Source: Nocardioides sp. Soil805
GTDB lineage: Bacteria; Actinomycetota; Actinomycetes; Propionibacteriales; Nocardioidaceae
Length of the DNA stretch: 64,000 bases
Assembly: GCF_001429625.1 (NCBI RefSeq)
Contig: NZ_LMSU01000001.1
Span: 1,354,310-1,418,309, forward strand
Direction of reading: 5' to 3'
A model generated the notes under the pieces. It was not told the origin of the DNA. It did not search any database and saw only the letters and a list, made by a program, of their open reading frames with translations. A program made the position numbers and the translations under genes. The first letter of the stretch is position 1. Each line of letters begins with the position of its first letter. Below, piece by piece: positions 1-10,711 of this stretch.

Positions 1-1800
<1,800 letters not shown>

Positions 1801-1903
1801 GAGGGTGTCCTTCGAAGGATCGTGATCCAAGAGATCGCCGGCCGACCACCACGACACCCGTCCGGGCAGGGTGAAGGGCATATGAGGGCAGGCGCAAAGT
1901 CAC

Positions 1904-1932
1904 AGGCTACCGCAACACAGGGCTCGCTTCAA
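1904..1932 (-). promoter_or_regulatory. Probable rpoB promoter
   Basis: Read on the minus strand, TTGAAG (1932-1927) and TAGCCT (1909-1904) are separated by exactly 17 bases, matching the actinobacterial housekeeping sigma pattern (TTGA-type -35, TANNNT -10). A start near 1897 would leave a leader of about 97 bases before the TTG start of rpoB. This supports rpoB being transcribed separately from the mce genes before it. Confidence 0.6.
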
Positions 1933-2067
1933 AGGCGGGGTCGATGGCATTCCACTGCTCGTGCTCGCCGTTCGCTCACGCGTTGCCGACGATGATGACC
2001 GGCGGCCGGGGACAGGTCAAGCACCGACCCCCCTCGGGGCGTCGCGGGGACCCGTGACCGGCCCCGC

Positions 2068-2886
2068 TCAGCCCTGCGCCGGGGAGGTCACCAGGTTGTC
2101 GACCAGCCACTCGTCGCCGACCTTCTGCATCGTGACGGTGACCTGGTCCTTGTAGGTCTCCGGCTCCGGGGTCAGCTTGTTGGTGGTCGGCCGGTCGACG
2201 AACACGAGGACGTCGACCCGGTCCTGGCCCGAGCGCACGATCCCCGACGCGACCACCCGTGCCTCGACGGTCGTCTGCGTCTGCGGGGCGTTGTCGGAGA
2301 TGACCGCGAAGAGCTTGTCGTAGTCGGCGCGGTAGTCGGAGGTGAGGTAGCCCTGCGCCCGCGCCTGGTCCTCCGCCAGCGACTCGTAGCCGTAGGACAG
2401 CACCGGCACGATGGCGCGCTCGGCGGCGGCCTGGGCGGCGCGCGTCGCCTCCTCGGTCGTCTCCCCCGACGTCGTCTGCCACGCCCACGCGCAGCCGGCG
2501 AGCAGACCGGCGAGCAGCAGGCCGACGACGGCCAGGAGCCAGGCCGGGACGGCGCGGGGCGGCGCCCCGACCACACCGGCAGTGCCGGCGGTCTCGGCGG
2601 CACCGGTGGTGCCGGCGCTGTCGGGCCCGTCCTCGACGGGCTCCTCCTCGACCACGGCGGGCGCGGCCTCGCGCTCGGGGAGCGACGCGTCGTACGCCGC
2701 TCGGCGGGCCGGGTCGAGCAGCACCTCGGCGGCCGCGTTGAGCGAGGCGAAGCGGCGCGAGCCCGGCTCGAGGTCGGCGATGCCGGCCCGCCAGGCCGCG
2801 CGCACCTCGTCGGCGGACGCGCTGGGCTCGACGTCGAGGACGTCGTACCAGCTGGGGCTGTGGGTGGAGGGCTTGAGGTCGCTCAC
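2068..2886 (-). CDS. J-domain-containing Mce-associated membrane protein
   Basis: 272 residues from a GTG whose GTGA overlaps the stop of the preceding gene. Residues about 5-65 form a DnaJ-like domain (SWYDVLDVEPSASADEVRAA, then FASLNAAAEVLLDPARRAAYD). An acidic linker, one membrane segment (WLLAVVGLLLAGLLAGCAWAW) and an extracytoplasmic C-terminal domain of the Mce-associated, NTF2-like kind follow. The canonical HPD of true DnaJ co-chaperones is not visible: the loop between helices carries GIADLEPGS instead, so classical Hsp70 stimulation is doubtful. It is the last gene of the mce operon. I infer an accessory or assembly role for the Mce complex; the J-domain assignment is from pattern reading only. 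Confidence 0.75.
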   Translation of the reverse strand: MSDLKPSTHSPSWYDVLDVEPSASADEVRAAWRAGIADLEPGSRRFASLNAAAEVLLDPARRAAYDASLPEREAAPAVVEEEPVEDGPDSAGTTGAAETAGTAGVVGAPPRAVPAWLLAVVGLLLAGLLAGCAWAWQTTSGETTEEATRAAQAAAERAIVPVLSYGYESLAEDQARAQGYLTSDYRADYDKLFAVISDNAPQTQTTVEARVVASGIVRSGQDRVDVLVFVDRPTTNKLTPEPETYKDQVTVTMQKVGDEWLVDNLVTSPAQG

Positions 2887-3533
2887 GGCTGGGCTCCCGG
2901 GTCGGGCTCGGTCGGGGCCGCCCCGTCGCCCGAGACCGGGTCGAAGTCGTCGACGAGCCACTCGCCGTCGACCTCGACGAGGCTGACCTCGATGCGGAAG
3001 GGGATCGGCTCCTGGTCGACGGTCTTGCCCTTGACGTCGTAGGAGTCGCTGAACGTCCCGGCGACCAGGGTGCGGGCCGAGTCCTGGTCGATGCTGGACA
3101 CCCCGGTGGCGAAGACGTCGGCGACCCGGGTCACGCCCGCCTGGGCCACCAGCTGCTCCGCCGTGCCGGCCTCCTGCTCGAAGGACGCGGCGAACTTGTC
3201 GGTGATGACGTCGGTGACGCGCTCGCGGTACTCGGGCATCGCGCCCTTCTCGTCGAGCAGGTCGGGCCCGTAGGTGCCCATCCGCAGCATGAACTGCTCG
3301 GTCTGCGCCATCACCTCCTCGCGGGAGGACTGGACGTCGTCGCCGTCGTCGCCACGCGCCAGGAGCAGCCACGCCAGCAGGCCGGCCGCGACCAGGGCCA
3401 GGACCACCAGGACGGCCAGCAGGACCGTGCGGAAGCCGGCGGTCCGGCGCTCGACCGCGGGGGCTGTGGCGGTGGCGGGGTCGGTGCGCGTCACTCCTGC
3501 GTCAGCAGGGGCTGGAGGAACAACCACTTCCAT
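2883..3533 (-). CDS. Mce-associated membrane protein
   Basis: 216 residues. A short cytoplasmic N-terminus leads into one strong membrane segment (FRTVLLAVLVVLALVAAGLL, about residues 34-56). The exported domain ends in VDGEWLVDDFDPVSGDG, resembling the closing strand of NTF2-like Mce-associated (Mas) proteins. The ATG at 3533 has GGAG seven bases upstream and overlaps mceF by 43 bases. A GTG at 3494 forming a 4-base GTGA overlap is a credible alternative start. The next gene has a similar C-terminal layout (DEWLVDNLVTSP), so the two may be diverged paralogues. Mas proteins in mycobacteria are thought to stabilise Mce transporters; that role is inferred here. Confidence 0.75.
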   Translation of the reverse strand: MEVVVPPAPADAGVTRTDPATATAPAVERRTAGFRTVLLAVLVVLALVAAGLLAWLLLARGDDGDDVQSSREEVMAQTEQFMLRMGTYGPDLLDEKGAMPEYRERVTDVITDKFAASFEQEAGTAEQLVAQAGVTRVADVFATGVSSIDQDSARTLVAGTFSDSYDVKGKTVDQEPIPFRIEVSLVEVDGEWLVDDFDPVSGDGAAPTEPDPGAQP

Positions 3534-4774
3534 GACTCCTCTCCGAGGGTCCGGGGCGCGACGCTACCGCGCGACTCGAGGCGGGCGGCCTCCGCCTCGC
3601 CCCACACCAGCTCGCCGGTGTCGGGGTCGTAGGCGGCGACCGGTGGGGCGTACGACGCCGCCGGGCGGGGCGCGTGCTGGCCGCCGCGCGCGTTGGACTG
3701 CGAGGCGGGCTCGGTGCAGCGGGCCGCGGTGTTCATGGCCCGGTTCTCCCCGTCCTGCGGCGGCCGGGTGTCGGTCCCCTCGTAGCCGGCGTGGCACACC
3801 GCCGGGTCCTCGGTCAGGACCATGCCGAAGTGGGCGTCGTAGTTGCCGGTCGCCGAGGTCTTCGACACGACGGTGAACCCGCCCTCGACGACGTACGGGT
3901 AGATGACGAGCAGCTGCTCGACGCCCTTGATGTTCTTCACCACGACCTCGCCCGTGGTGACGAGGTTGTTGAGGAGCTCGCCGAGCTCGACCTCGTTGTC
4001 CTCGATGAAGGTGCGCAGCTGGGTGGCGGTCGCGCTGCCGTTGTCGATCACCGAGCGGAGGTCCTTGTCGGACCCGGCCAGCGAGGTGGAGAAGGTGCTG
4101 AGGTCGCGGGCGAAGGAGCGCAGCGCGCTCTCGGAGTCGATCTGCCCGTTGAGCACGACGTTGCCGTCGCGGATCAGCTTGGTGGTGACCTCGAAGTTGG
4201 CGTCGGCGGCGTCGATGAAGGCGGTGCCCGAGTCGATGATCGTCTGAAGGTCCTGCCCCGCACCGCCGAACGCCGCGCCGAACTCGGTGGTGACGGTCTG
4301 CAGGTCGCGCTCGTCGACGCTGCGGACGGTCTCGGACAGGTGCGTCAGCAGGGTGTCGGTCTGGATCGGCGTGCGGGTGCGGTCGACGGCGATCTGCGAG
4401 CGGTCCTCCAGGTAGGGGCCGTCGTCGACCTGCGGCTGGAGCTCGACGTACTGCTCCCCCACCGCCGAGCGGTTGCCGACCAGCGCCAGGCTGTCGGCGG
4501 GGATGCGGTCCTGCTCCTTGTCGATGTCGAGGTGGATGTCGACGCCCTCGTCCGTGAGCACCATCTGCGACACCTCGCCGATGCGCACCCCGCGGTAGGA
4601 CACCTCGGCCCCGGCGAACGCCCCGCCGGAGTCCTTGAAGTGCGCGACCACCGTGTAGGTGTCGTCGACGAACACCCGGTCGAGCCGCGCGTAGCGCGCG
4701 CCGACGTAGCTCACGCCGAGCAGCGTGATGATGGCGAAGACCAGCAGCTGCAGCTTGGTACGACGGGTGATCAT
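3491..4774 (-). CDS. mceF: MCE family protein, MceF-type (last substrate-binding subunit)
   Basis: 427 residues. One N-terminal membrane anchor (LQLLVFAIITLLGVSYVGAR) precedes an MCE domain: YTVVAHFKDSGGAFAGAEVSYRGVRIGEVS. A long helical region typical of the tunnel-forming part of Mce proteins follows. The start overlaps the mceE stop as ATGA, indicating translational coupling. It is the sixth MCE paralogue in the operon and, like other MceF proteins, lacks a lipobox. In the family the six different subunits form a hetero-hexameric periplasmic tube that carries lipids to the YrbE permeases. Confidence 0.9.
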   Translation of the reverse strand: MITRRTKLQLLVFAIITLLGVSYVGARYARLDRVFVDDTYTVVAHFKDSGGAFAGAEVSYRGVRIGEVSQMVLTDEGVDIHLDIDKEQDRIPADSLALVGNRSAVGEQYVELQPQVDDGPYLEDRSQIAVDRTRTPIQTDTLLTHLSETVRSVDERDLQTVTTEFGAAFGGAGQDLQTIIDSGTAFIDAADANFEVTTKLIRDGNVVLNGQIDSESALRSFARDLSTFSTSLAGSDKDLRSVIDNGSATATQLRTFIEDNEVELGELLNNLVTTGEVVVKNIKGVEQLLVIYPYVVEGGFTVVSKTSATGNYDAHFGMVLTEDPAVCHAGYEGTDTRPPQDGENRAMNTAARCTEPASQSNARGGQHAPRPAASYAPPVAAYDPDTGELVWGEAEAARLESRGSVAPRTLGEESWKWLFLQPLLTQE

Positions 4775-6198
4775 CGCAGCACCATCCCGGGGACGAGCAG
4801 GCTGACGAGGGCGGGGTCGTAGGCGTCCATCAGCTGTCCGTACGTCGGGCCCTGAGGCGTCCGCTCCTGCGTGCCGGCGCGGCCGAGGCCCGGCAGGGTG
4901 GGCAGCCCCGTGGCGGTCGGCACGCTGGGCAGCGGGACCGGGACACCCGGGATGGTCGTCGTCTCCGTGGGCAGGGGCAGGTTGGGCAGCTGGTTGAGCT
5001 CGCGGCACACGTCCTTGTCCTTGTTGGCGTCCTTGCGGCACTCCTGCTGGAGCTTGAGCAGCTCGGTGGGCGTGGCCAGGACCTTCTGGCAGGCCGGGCT
5101 GTTCAGGTCGCCGCTGGCGATGCACTCCAGGACGTTGTCCACGATGACGGTGGGGTCGATCGGCGTGGGCAGGTTGGTGGGCAGCGTGGGCAGCCCGGTC
5201 GCGCCCTGGGAGAGGTCGACCTCGAGGGTGATCGAGAGGTTGGTGTAGTCGCCCATGTGCAGGTTGCGGGCGACCTGCGGGTCCCGGCCGACCACCTCGT
5301 CGACGAACGGGTAGGTGAGGAACACGTGGAAGGCGTTGGTGAAGTCGTCGCCCGACGCCGCGAGCTGGGTCAGCACCGGGTCGAGCGCCTCGAGCGAGTC
5401 GATCGTCGCCTCCTTGGACGCGCGGATGACCCGGACGCCCACCGCGCTGAGGTCCTCCAGGGACCGCAGCATGGCGACCAGGTCCTCGCGCTGGCGGTCG
5501 ATCGAGTCGAGCGCGCTGGGCAGCTCCTCGAGGGCCGCGTCGATCGTCGGCTGCTCCTTGCGGATCCCCAGGGCCAGCCGGTTGAGCTTCTCGATGGCGT
5601 CGACGATGTCGCCCTTGTTGTCGTCGAGCTGGGCCATGAAGTCCCGGATCTGGCGCAGCACCGAGCGGGCGGTGCCCTCCCTGCCCTCGAGGGCCAGGTT
5701 GAGCTCCTGGGTGATGGTCTTGAGCTGCGCGACACCGCCGCCGTTGAGGAGCAGGCTCAGCGCACCGAGCACCTCCTCGACCTCGGGGTTGCGCCCGGTG
5801 CGCTCGAGCGGGATCTCGTCGCCGCTCTCGAGCGGGTTGCTGCTGGCCCCCTCCGCGGGCGCCGCGAGCGAGACGAACTTCTCGCCGAGCAGGCTGGTCT
5901 GGCGGATCTCGGCCACGGCGTTGTCCGGCAGCTCGACGTCGTTGCGCATCTCGAGCTCGACCACCGCGGCGTACCCGTCCAGCGACACGTCGCTCACCTG
6001 CCCGACGGTGACGTCGTTGACCTTGACCGTCGACCTCGGCACCAGGTCGAGGACGTCAGCGAAGTGCACCCGCACCGTCATCGGGTCGGAGCCCACGTCG
6101 GGCCCCCCGGGCAGCGGCAGCTCGTAGACGTCGAAGTCGCACGCGGACAGGGCGAGCGCGGTGACGAAGAGCAGCACGACGGCCTTGACGCGGTTCAT
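4771..6198 (-). CDS. mceE: MCE family lipoprotein, MceE/LprK-type
   Basis: 475 residues with a lipoprotein signal peptide: MNRVKAVVLLFVTALALSAC, lipobox LSAC with Cys20 as the lipidation site. The MCE domain follows (MTVRVHFADVLDLVPRSTVK, then VNDVTVGQVSDVSLDG). The C-terminus is rich in Pro, Leu and Thr (LPTLPTNLPTPIDP and later repeats) with several Cys residues. In mce operons of mycobacteria the fifth subunit is the lipoprotein, and its position here matches. It starts inside the mceD stop (ATGA). I discarded the longer reading upstream of the ATG at 6198 because it lies inside mceD and has no signal peptide. Confidence 0.9.
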   Translation of the reverse strand: MNRVKAVVLLFVTALALSACDFDVYELPLPGGPDVGSDPMTVRVHFADVLDLVPRSTVKVNDVTVGQVSDVSLDGYAAVVELEMRNDVELPDNAVAEIRQTSLLGEKFVSLAAPAEGASSNPLESGDEIPLERTGRNPEVEEVLGALSLLLNGGGVAQLKTITQELNLALEGREGTARSVLRQIRDFMAQLDDNKGDIVDAIEKLNRLALGIRKEQPTIDAALEELPSALDSIDRQREDLVAMLRSLEDLSAVGVRVIRASKEATIDSLEALDPVLTQLAASGDDFTNAFHVFLTYPFVDEVVGRDPQVARNLHMGDYTNLSITLEVDLSQGATGLPTLPTNLPTPIDPTVIVDNVLECIASGDLNSPACQKVLATPTELLKLQQECRKDANKDKDVCRELNQLPNLPLPTETTTIPGVPVPLPSVPTATGLPTLPGLGRAGTQERTPQGPTYGQLMDAYDPALVSLLVPGMVLR

Positions 6199-7334
6199 CG
6201 CGACACCTCCACGAGACCACCGAGGGTGGGGTCGAACCGCTGGTCGGGCCGCGCCGGCACGGGTCCCTTCGGGAGCGCACCCGAGCGCGGCAGGACCTGC
6301 TTGATCGTGTCGCACACGCCGCCGGCGCCCTTGACCTGGCTGGTGAGCCCGCACAGGTACGTCGCCGGGTCGGCCGTGAGCTGGTTGACGAGCTCGCCGA
6401 GGTTGGCCCGGGTGTCGAGCGTGCCGGACTGCGGGTTGTAGGTCAGCGCGAGGTTGTTGAGGGCGAGCGGGCCGACGCGGAGGATCTCGTCGAGGGCGTC
6501 GCGCTGCTTGACCAGGACCTTGGAGACCCGGTTGAGCCCGGAGATGTTGCGACCCAGCACCTCACGGTTGTCCTTGACGAAGGAGGACACCTCGGTGAGC
6601 GCCACCGACAGGTTGCGCAGCGAGGCCGACAGCTCCTCCTTCTCGCCCTCGAGGAGGCCGGACACGTCCGACAGCGACCGGTTGAAGCTGCGGACGGTCT
6701 GGTCGTTCTCGGCCAGGGTGCTGACGAACTTGCCGAGCTGCTCGGCACTGCCGAACAGCTCCTCCTTGTTGTTGTCGAGGGTGGCGGTCAGCCGGGCGAC
6801 GTTGCCCAGGGTCGAGCGCAGGTTCTCGCCCTGGCCGTCGAAGTTGTCGGCCGTCACCGCGAGCAGGTCGGACAGCGCACCGTCGCGGTTGGCGCCGTTG
6901 GGGCCGAGGGCGACGTTGAGGGTGTCGAGGCTCGCGTAGATCTGGTCGAGCTCGATCGGCACCCCGGCCTGCTCCACGGGGAGCTCGACGCCGTCGGCCA
7001 TCACCTCCCCGCCGGTGTAGGCGGGGGTGACCTGGATGAAGCGGTCGCCGACGATGGAGGGCGCCACGATCGCGGCCTTGGCGTCCGCCGGCAGCTCGAC
7101 CTCGCTGTCGTAGGTCATGGTCACGACGACGTCGGTGCCCGAGGGCTCCACCGACTCGACGTTGCCGATCGGCACCCCGAGGACGCGCACCTCGCTACCC
7201 TCGTAGATCGAGATGGTGCGCGGGAAGTGGGCGACCAGCCGCTTGGAGTCGGTGCCGGTGAACATGGTGATCGCCGCCGCGGTCACCAGGGCGATGACCA
7301 CGAGCGGGACGGCGAGCTTGCGCAGGGTCTCCAT
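6195..7334 (-). CDS. mceD: MCE family protein, MceD-type
   Basis: 379 residues. The N-terminal anchor is LAVPLVVIALVTAAAITMF and is followed by the MCE domain (KRLVAHFPRTISIYEGSEVR, VLGVPIGNVESVEPSG). A long alpha-helical region follows. The start is the ATG at 7334, separated by a single base from the mceC stop (TGA C ATG), so translation is probably coupled. Residues 1-10 (METLRKLAVP) are typical of MceD-like subunits. It belongs to the same hetero-hexameric lipid-transfer tube as its neighbours. The fourth position in the operon is the basis for the letter assignment. Confidence 0.9.
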   Translation of the reverse strand: METLRKLAVPLVVIALVTAAAITMFTGTDSKRLVAHFPRTISIYEGSEVRVLGVPIGNVESVEPSGTDVVVTMTYDSEVELPADAKAAIVAPSIVGDRFIQVTPAYTGGEVMADGVELPVEQAGVPIELDQIYASLDTLNVALGPNGANRDGALSDLLAVTADNFDGQGENLRSTLGNVARLTATLDNNKEELFGSAEQLGKFVSTLAENDQTVRSFNRSLSDVSGLLEGEKEELSASLRNLSVALTEVSSFVKDNREVLGRNISGLNRVSKVLVKQRDALDEILRVGPLALNNLALTYNPQSGTLDTRANLGELVNQLTADPATYLCGLTSQVKGAGGVCDTIKQVLPRSGALPKGPVPARPDQRFDPTLGGLVEVSR

Positions 7335-7335
7335 G

Positions 7336-8298
7336 TCAGCCCACCTGCGGTGCCGGAGGCAGGTTCTGGATGTAGGTGTCGAACCACGGGCCGGTGCCAA
7401 GGGTGCTGGCGAACACCCGGTAGAACGGCGCCATCAGCCGCAGGCTGTTGTCGAGGTTGTCCTCGTTCTTGTTGAGCACGGCGACGACGTTCTCCAGGTG
7501 CGTCAGGGCGGGCTTGAGGTCCTCGCGGCTCTGCCGGACCAGCAGGGTCAGCTCCTGCGACAGGGTCGAGGTCGACTCGAGGAGGTCGTGGATCGCCTCC
7601 CGGCGACCCACGAGCGCGCGGAACAGCACGTCGGCGTCCCGCATCAGGGCGACGATGTCCTCGTCCCGCGCGTCGAGCACCGTGGCGACCTTGTCGAGGT
7701 TGACCAGCAGCTCGTTGATCTGCTGGTCCTTGGCCGCCACGTTGGCCGAGAGGCGGGTGACGCCGTCCAGCGCCGAGCGGAACTCCTCGGGCGTGTTGCG
7801 GGTCAGGTCGGCCAGCGTGGTGAGCGCACCGGCGAGCTGGTCGGTGTCGATCCGCTCCGAGGTGTCGGCGAGGCCCTCGAAGGCCTCCACCACGTCGTAC
7901 GGCGAGGACGTGCGCTCGACCGGGATGGTCGAGCCCTCGGCGAGCTGGCCCTCGCCGGCCGGCTCGAGGGAGAGGAACATCGCTCCGAGGAGCGTCTTGA
8001 CCTTGATCGCGGCCCGGGTGTCGGGGCCGAAGGACTCGGCGCGGTCGACCTTGAACGTCGCCACGACGTGCCCGTCGTCCAGCGCCACCTCGTCGACCTT
8101 GCCGACGCGGACGCCGGCGATGCGGACCTCGTCGCCCTTCTTGAGCCCGCCGGACTCGGTGAAGGCCGCGCGGTAGGTGTCGCCGCCGCCGATCAGCGGC
8201 AGGTCGTCGGCGCGCAGCGCCGCCGTGAGCAGCAGGCCGAGGGCGACGAGGCTGATGAACCCGATGACGACGGGGTTGCGCTCGCGGAAGGGAATCAT
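7336..8298 (-). CDS. mceC: MCE family protein, MceC-type
   Basis: 320 residues. MIPFRERNPVVIGFISLVAL provides the membrane anchor. The MCE domain starts at YRAAFTESGGLKKGDEVRIA and runs through GVRVGKVDEVALDDG. The ATG at 8298 is preceded by GAGGGG with eight-base spacing. A longer in-frame start at 8382 would overlap mceB and adds a Pro/Arg-rich run with no family character. There is a 70-base gap to mceB, the largest break within the mce A-F run. It is shorter than the other subunits because it lacks a long Pro-rich tail. Confidence 0.9.
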   Translation of the reverse strand: MIPFRERNPVVIGFISLVALGLLLTAALRADDLPLIGGGDTYRAAFTESGGLKKGDEVRIAGVRVGKVDEVALDDGHVVATFKVDRAESFGPDTRAAIKVKTLLGAMFLSLEPAGEGQLAEGSTIPVERTSSPYDVVEAFEGLADTSERIDTDQLAGALTTLADLTRNTPEEFRSALDGVTRLSANVAAKDQQINELLVNLDKVATVLDARDEDIVALMRDADVLFRALVGRREAIHDLLESTSTLSQELTLLVRQSREDLKPALTHLENVVAVLNKNEDNLDNSLRLMAPFYRVFASTLGTGPWFDTYIQNLPPAPQVG

Positions 8299-8368
8299 CT
8301 CGGGGTCCCCTCGGCGTTGTCCGCGGGAGGAGCGCAGCGGGGGGAGCGGAGAAGGTCGTGGGGTGAGT

Positions 8369-9403
8369 TCATCCGAGATCACACCGATCGGAGCCCGGCT
8401 GGTAGGAGACCGGGACGTTGAGGTTGCCGGGCAGCTTGACCCGGCCCTGGAACTCGCAGAGGTAGAAGTTGAACCACGAGCCGTAGATGGCGGTGCGCCC
8501 GACCTTCTCCAGCTTGATGGGCAGCACCTGGAGCGCCCGGTCGAGCTCGGCCTTGTTCTTGTCGATGTTGCCGGCGACGGTGCGCAGCTCCTTGATGTCC
8601 TTGACGAACGGGCGGCGGATGCCCGACAGCAGGTCGGAGGTCTCGACCGACAGGTCGGAGATCTCGTCGAGGGAGCCGAGGATGGCCTGCCGGTCGTCCT
8701 TGAGCCCGCCGACGAGGGTGCGGAAGGAGGTGATCAGGCGCGACAGCTGCTCGTCGCGGTCGCCGACGTGGTCGAGCACCTCGTTGAGGTTGACGATGAG
8801 GTCGCTGATCACCTCGTCACGGTCCGCCAGCGTGGAGGTCACCGACGCCGTGTGCTGGAGCAGCCCCTCGAGGGTGCCGCTCTCCCCCTGGAAGACCTGG
8901 ACGATCTCGTAGGAGAGCTGGTTGATGTCCGAGGGCGACAGCGCCTGGAACAGCGGCTTGAACCCGTTGAACAGCACCGTGAGGTCGAGGGCCGGCTTGG
9001 TGCGCTCGACCGGGATCTCCGCGTTGTCCGGCAGCCGCGCGGTGTCGCCGATCTCCTGGGTCAGCGCGACGTACCGCTGCCCCACGAGGTTGCGGTACTT
9101 GATGGTGGCGAACGTGGCCCCGGTGACCGCGGTGTCCTCGTCGACCGTGAAGGTCAGCCGTGCCTGGGTGCGGTCGGCGACCTCGATGTCCTCGACCACC
9201 CCGACCTTGACGCCGGCGACGCGGATGTCGTCGCCCTTGACCACGCCGGTCGCGTTGGCGAACACCGCCCGGTAGGTGCGGGTCTGGCCGAAGGTGAGGT
9301 TGCCGATGGTGACGACGAGGACGGCGGTGGCCAGCGTCGTGACGAGGATGAAGACCATCAGCTTGGTGAGGTCGAGGGAGGTCCTGGAGTCGAGCAGCGG
9401 CAT
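8369..9403 (-). CDS. mceB: MCE family protein, MceB-type
   Basis: 344 residues. The N-terminal anchor (LTKLMVFILVTTLATAVLVV) is followed by the MCE domain: YRAVFANATGVVKGDDIRVA, GVKVGVVEDIEVADR. The C-terminus contains NFYLCEFQGRVKLPG, a region often conserved in MceB proteins. ATG overlaps the mceA stop by one base (TGATG). It acts as one of six substrate-binding subunits of the Mce lipid importer on the outer face of the membrane. Confidence 0.9.
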   Translation of the reverse strand: MPLLDSRTSLDLTKLMVFILVTTLATAVLVVTIGNLTFGQTRTYRAVFANATGVVKGDDIRVAGVKVGVVEDIEVADRTQARLTFTVDEDTAVTGATFATIKYRNLVGQRYVALTQEIGDTARLPDNAEIPVERTKPALDLTVLFNGFKPLFQALSPSDINQLSYEIVQVFQGESGTLEGLLQHTASVTSTLADRDEVISDLIVNLNEVLDHVGDRDEQLSRLITSFRTLVGGLKDDRQAILGSLDEISDLSVETSDLLSGIRRPFVKDIKELRTVAGNIDKNKAELDRALQVLPIKLEKVGRTAIYGSWFNFYLCEFQGRVKLPGNLNVPVSYQPGSDRCDLG

Positions 9404-10704
9404 CAGCGGGCCTCCCCCAGCGTCACAGTGGCGCCCCGCGCCATGGGTCCGACGAGCAGCACGCCGAGGTCCGGCACGTCCGCGGCGGTGGTCCCGATCG
9501 AGGTCCCGAGCAGCCCCTTGAGCAGCGCCGCCTCGTCGCGGCCCCCGGTGTAGCCGTCGCCACCGGCCCAGCCGGTCGCGACCCGCGAGGTGCCCTTGCC
9601 GGTGGGCTCGTCGATGCCGTCCACGAAGTCGGGCTGGCCGTCGAAGGGGTCGGCCTGGTCCCCGGGAGGGTTCGGCAGCGAGCCGCAGTGCGGGCCGCGG
9701 GTCTCGCCGTACACGGGGGCGTCCTGCGGCCCGTAGCCGCGCGGCTGGTTGGGCAGGGTCTCCAGGACGATGTGCAGGGTGAAGCCGCGGAACGCCTCGG
9801 CCTGCAGGTCCCCGGCCTTGACGATGCCCTCGAGCAGGCAGGGGTACTCGGGGGCGTACTTGGCGAGCACGCGAAGCTGGGTGCGGCCCAGCTCGCCGAG
9901 CCGGATCAGGTTGTCGCCGTTGGCGTCGAGGAAGCGCTCGGTGGTCGCGGAGAAGCGGCCGATGTCCTTGAAGAGCGCGTTGAGCTTGTCCTCGCGGCCC
10001 TCGAGGGTCTGGGTGGTGGTGATGGTGTTGCGCAGGATGGTGGCGACCTCGGGCAGCACGTCGGCGTAGATGTCGGAGACCTTCGCGGTCAGCCGCAGGT
10101 CCTCCACGAGCGCCGGGATCTCGGGGTTGAAGCGCCGCAGGTAGCCGTCGAGGACCTCGAGGTTCTCGCCGAGCTGGTCGCCGCGGCCCTCGAGCGCCGT
10201 GGCGATGGCGTTGAGGGTCATGTTGATCTCGGCGGGCTGCACGGCGCGCAGCAGCGGGTAGAGGTCGGAGAGCACCTGCTCGACCTCCGTCGAGACCTCC
10301 GTGCGCTCGATGGTCGCGTCGACGCCGAGGCTGTCGTCGGAGGCCTGCTCGGGCACGACGAGCGACACGTACTTCTCACCGAAGAGGGTCTTGGGGACGA
10401 TCGAGCCGGTCACGTTCGCCGGGATCTGCCCGCGCTCGTCGGGGTAGAGGCCCAGGGTCAGGCTGGCACCGTCGGAGTCGGCGTCGATGGCGATCACCTC
10501 GCCGACCTGGACGCCGCGGATCTTGACGTCGGCGCGCATCGGCAGCTGGAGGCCGATCTTGGACGTCCGGAGGGTCACCTCGTCGTAGTCGGTGAACTTC
10601 TTGGTGAACACGCCGTACGACAGCCAGACGCCGGCGAGGATCAGGCACAGGAAGACGACGCCGAGCACCTTGTGGTTGCCCGTGAGGGCACGCAGGGGAT
10701 TCAT
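9403..10704 (-). CDS. mceA: MCE family protein, MceA-type
   Basis: 433 residues. MNPLRALTGNHKVLGVVFLC leads into a membrane anchor (GVVFLCLILAGVWLSYGVF). The MCE domain is VTLRTSKIGLQLPMRADVKI, RGVQVGEVIAIDADS, and later GSIVPKTLFGEKYVSLVVP. A Gly/Pro/Asp-rich C-terminal tail follows (QPDFVDGIDEPTGKG). It lies seven bases after the yrbEB stop, as in all mce operons where mceA follows the permease pair. MceA proteins carry most of the C-terminal variability among operons and may confer substrate choice. Confidence 0.92.
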   Translation of the reverse strand: MNPLRALTGNHKVLGVVFLCLILAGVWLSYGVFTKKFTDYDEVTLRTSKIGLQLPMRADVKIRGVQVGEVIAIDADSDGASLTLGLYPDERGQIPANVTGSIVPKTLFGEKYVSLVVPEQASDDSLGVDATIERTEVSTEVEQVLSDLYPLLRAVQPAEINMTLNAIATALEGRGDQLGENLEVLDGYLRRFNPEIPALVEDLRLTAKVSDIYADVLPEVATILRNTITTTQTLEGREDKLNALFKDIGRFSATTERFLDANGDNLIRLGELGRTQLRVLAKYAPEYPCLLEGIVKAGDLQAEAFRGFTLHIVLETLPNQPRGYGPQDAPVYGETRGPHCGSLPNPPGDQADPFDGQPDFVDGIDEPTGKGTSRVATGWAGGDGYTGGRDEAALLKGLLGTSIGTTAADVPDLGVLLVGPMARGATVTLGEAR

Positions 10705-10711
10705 CCGCGCC

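Noticed and set aside
1801..1881. ATG at 1881 as the rpoB start
   Set aside because: It lacks a Shine-Dalgarno and adds non-conserved residues; TTG at 1800 has AAGGA at the right distance.
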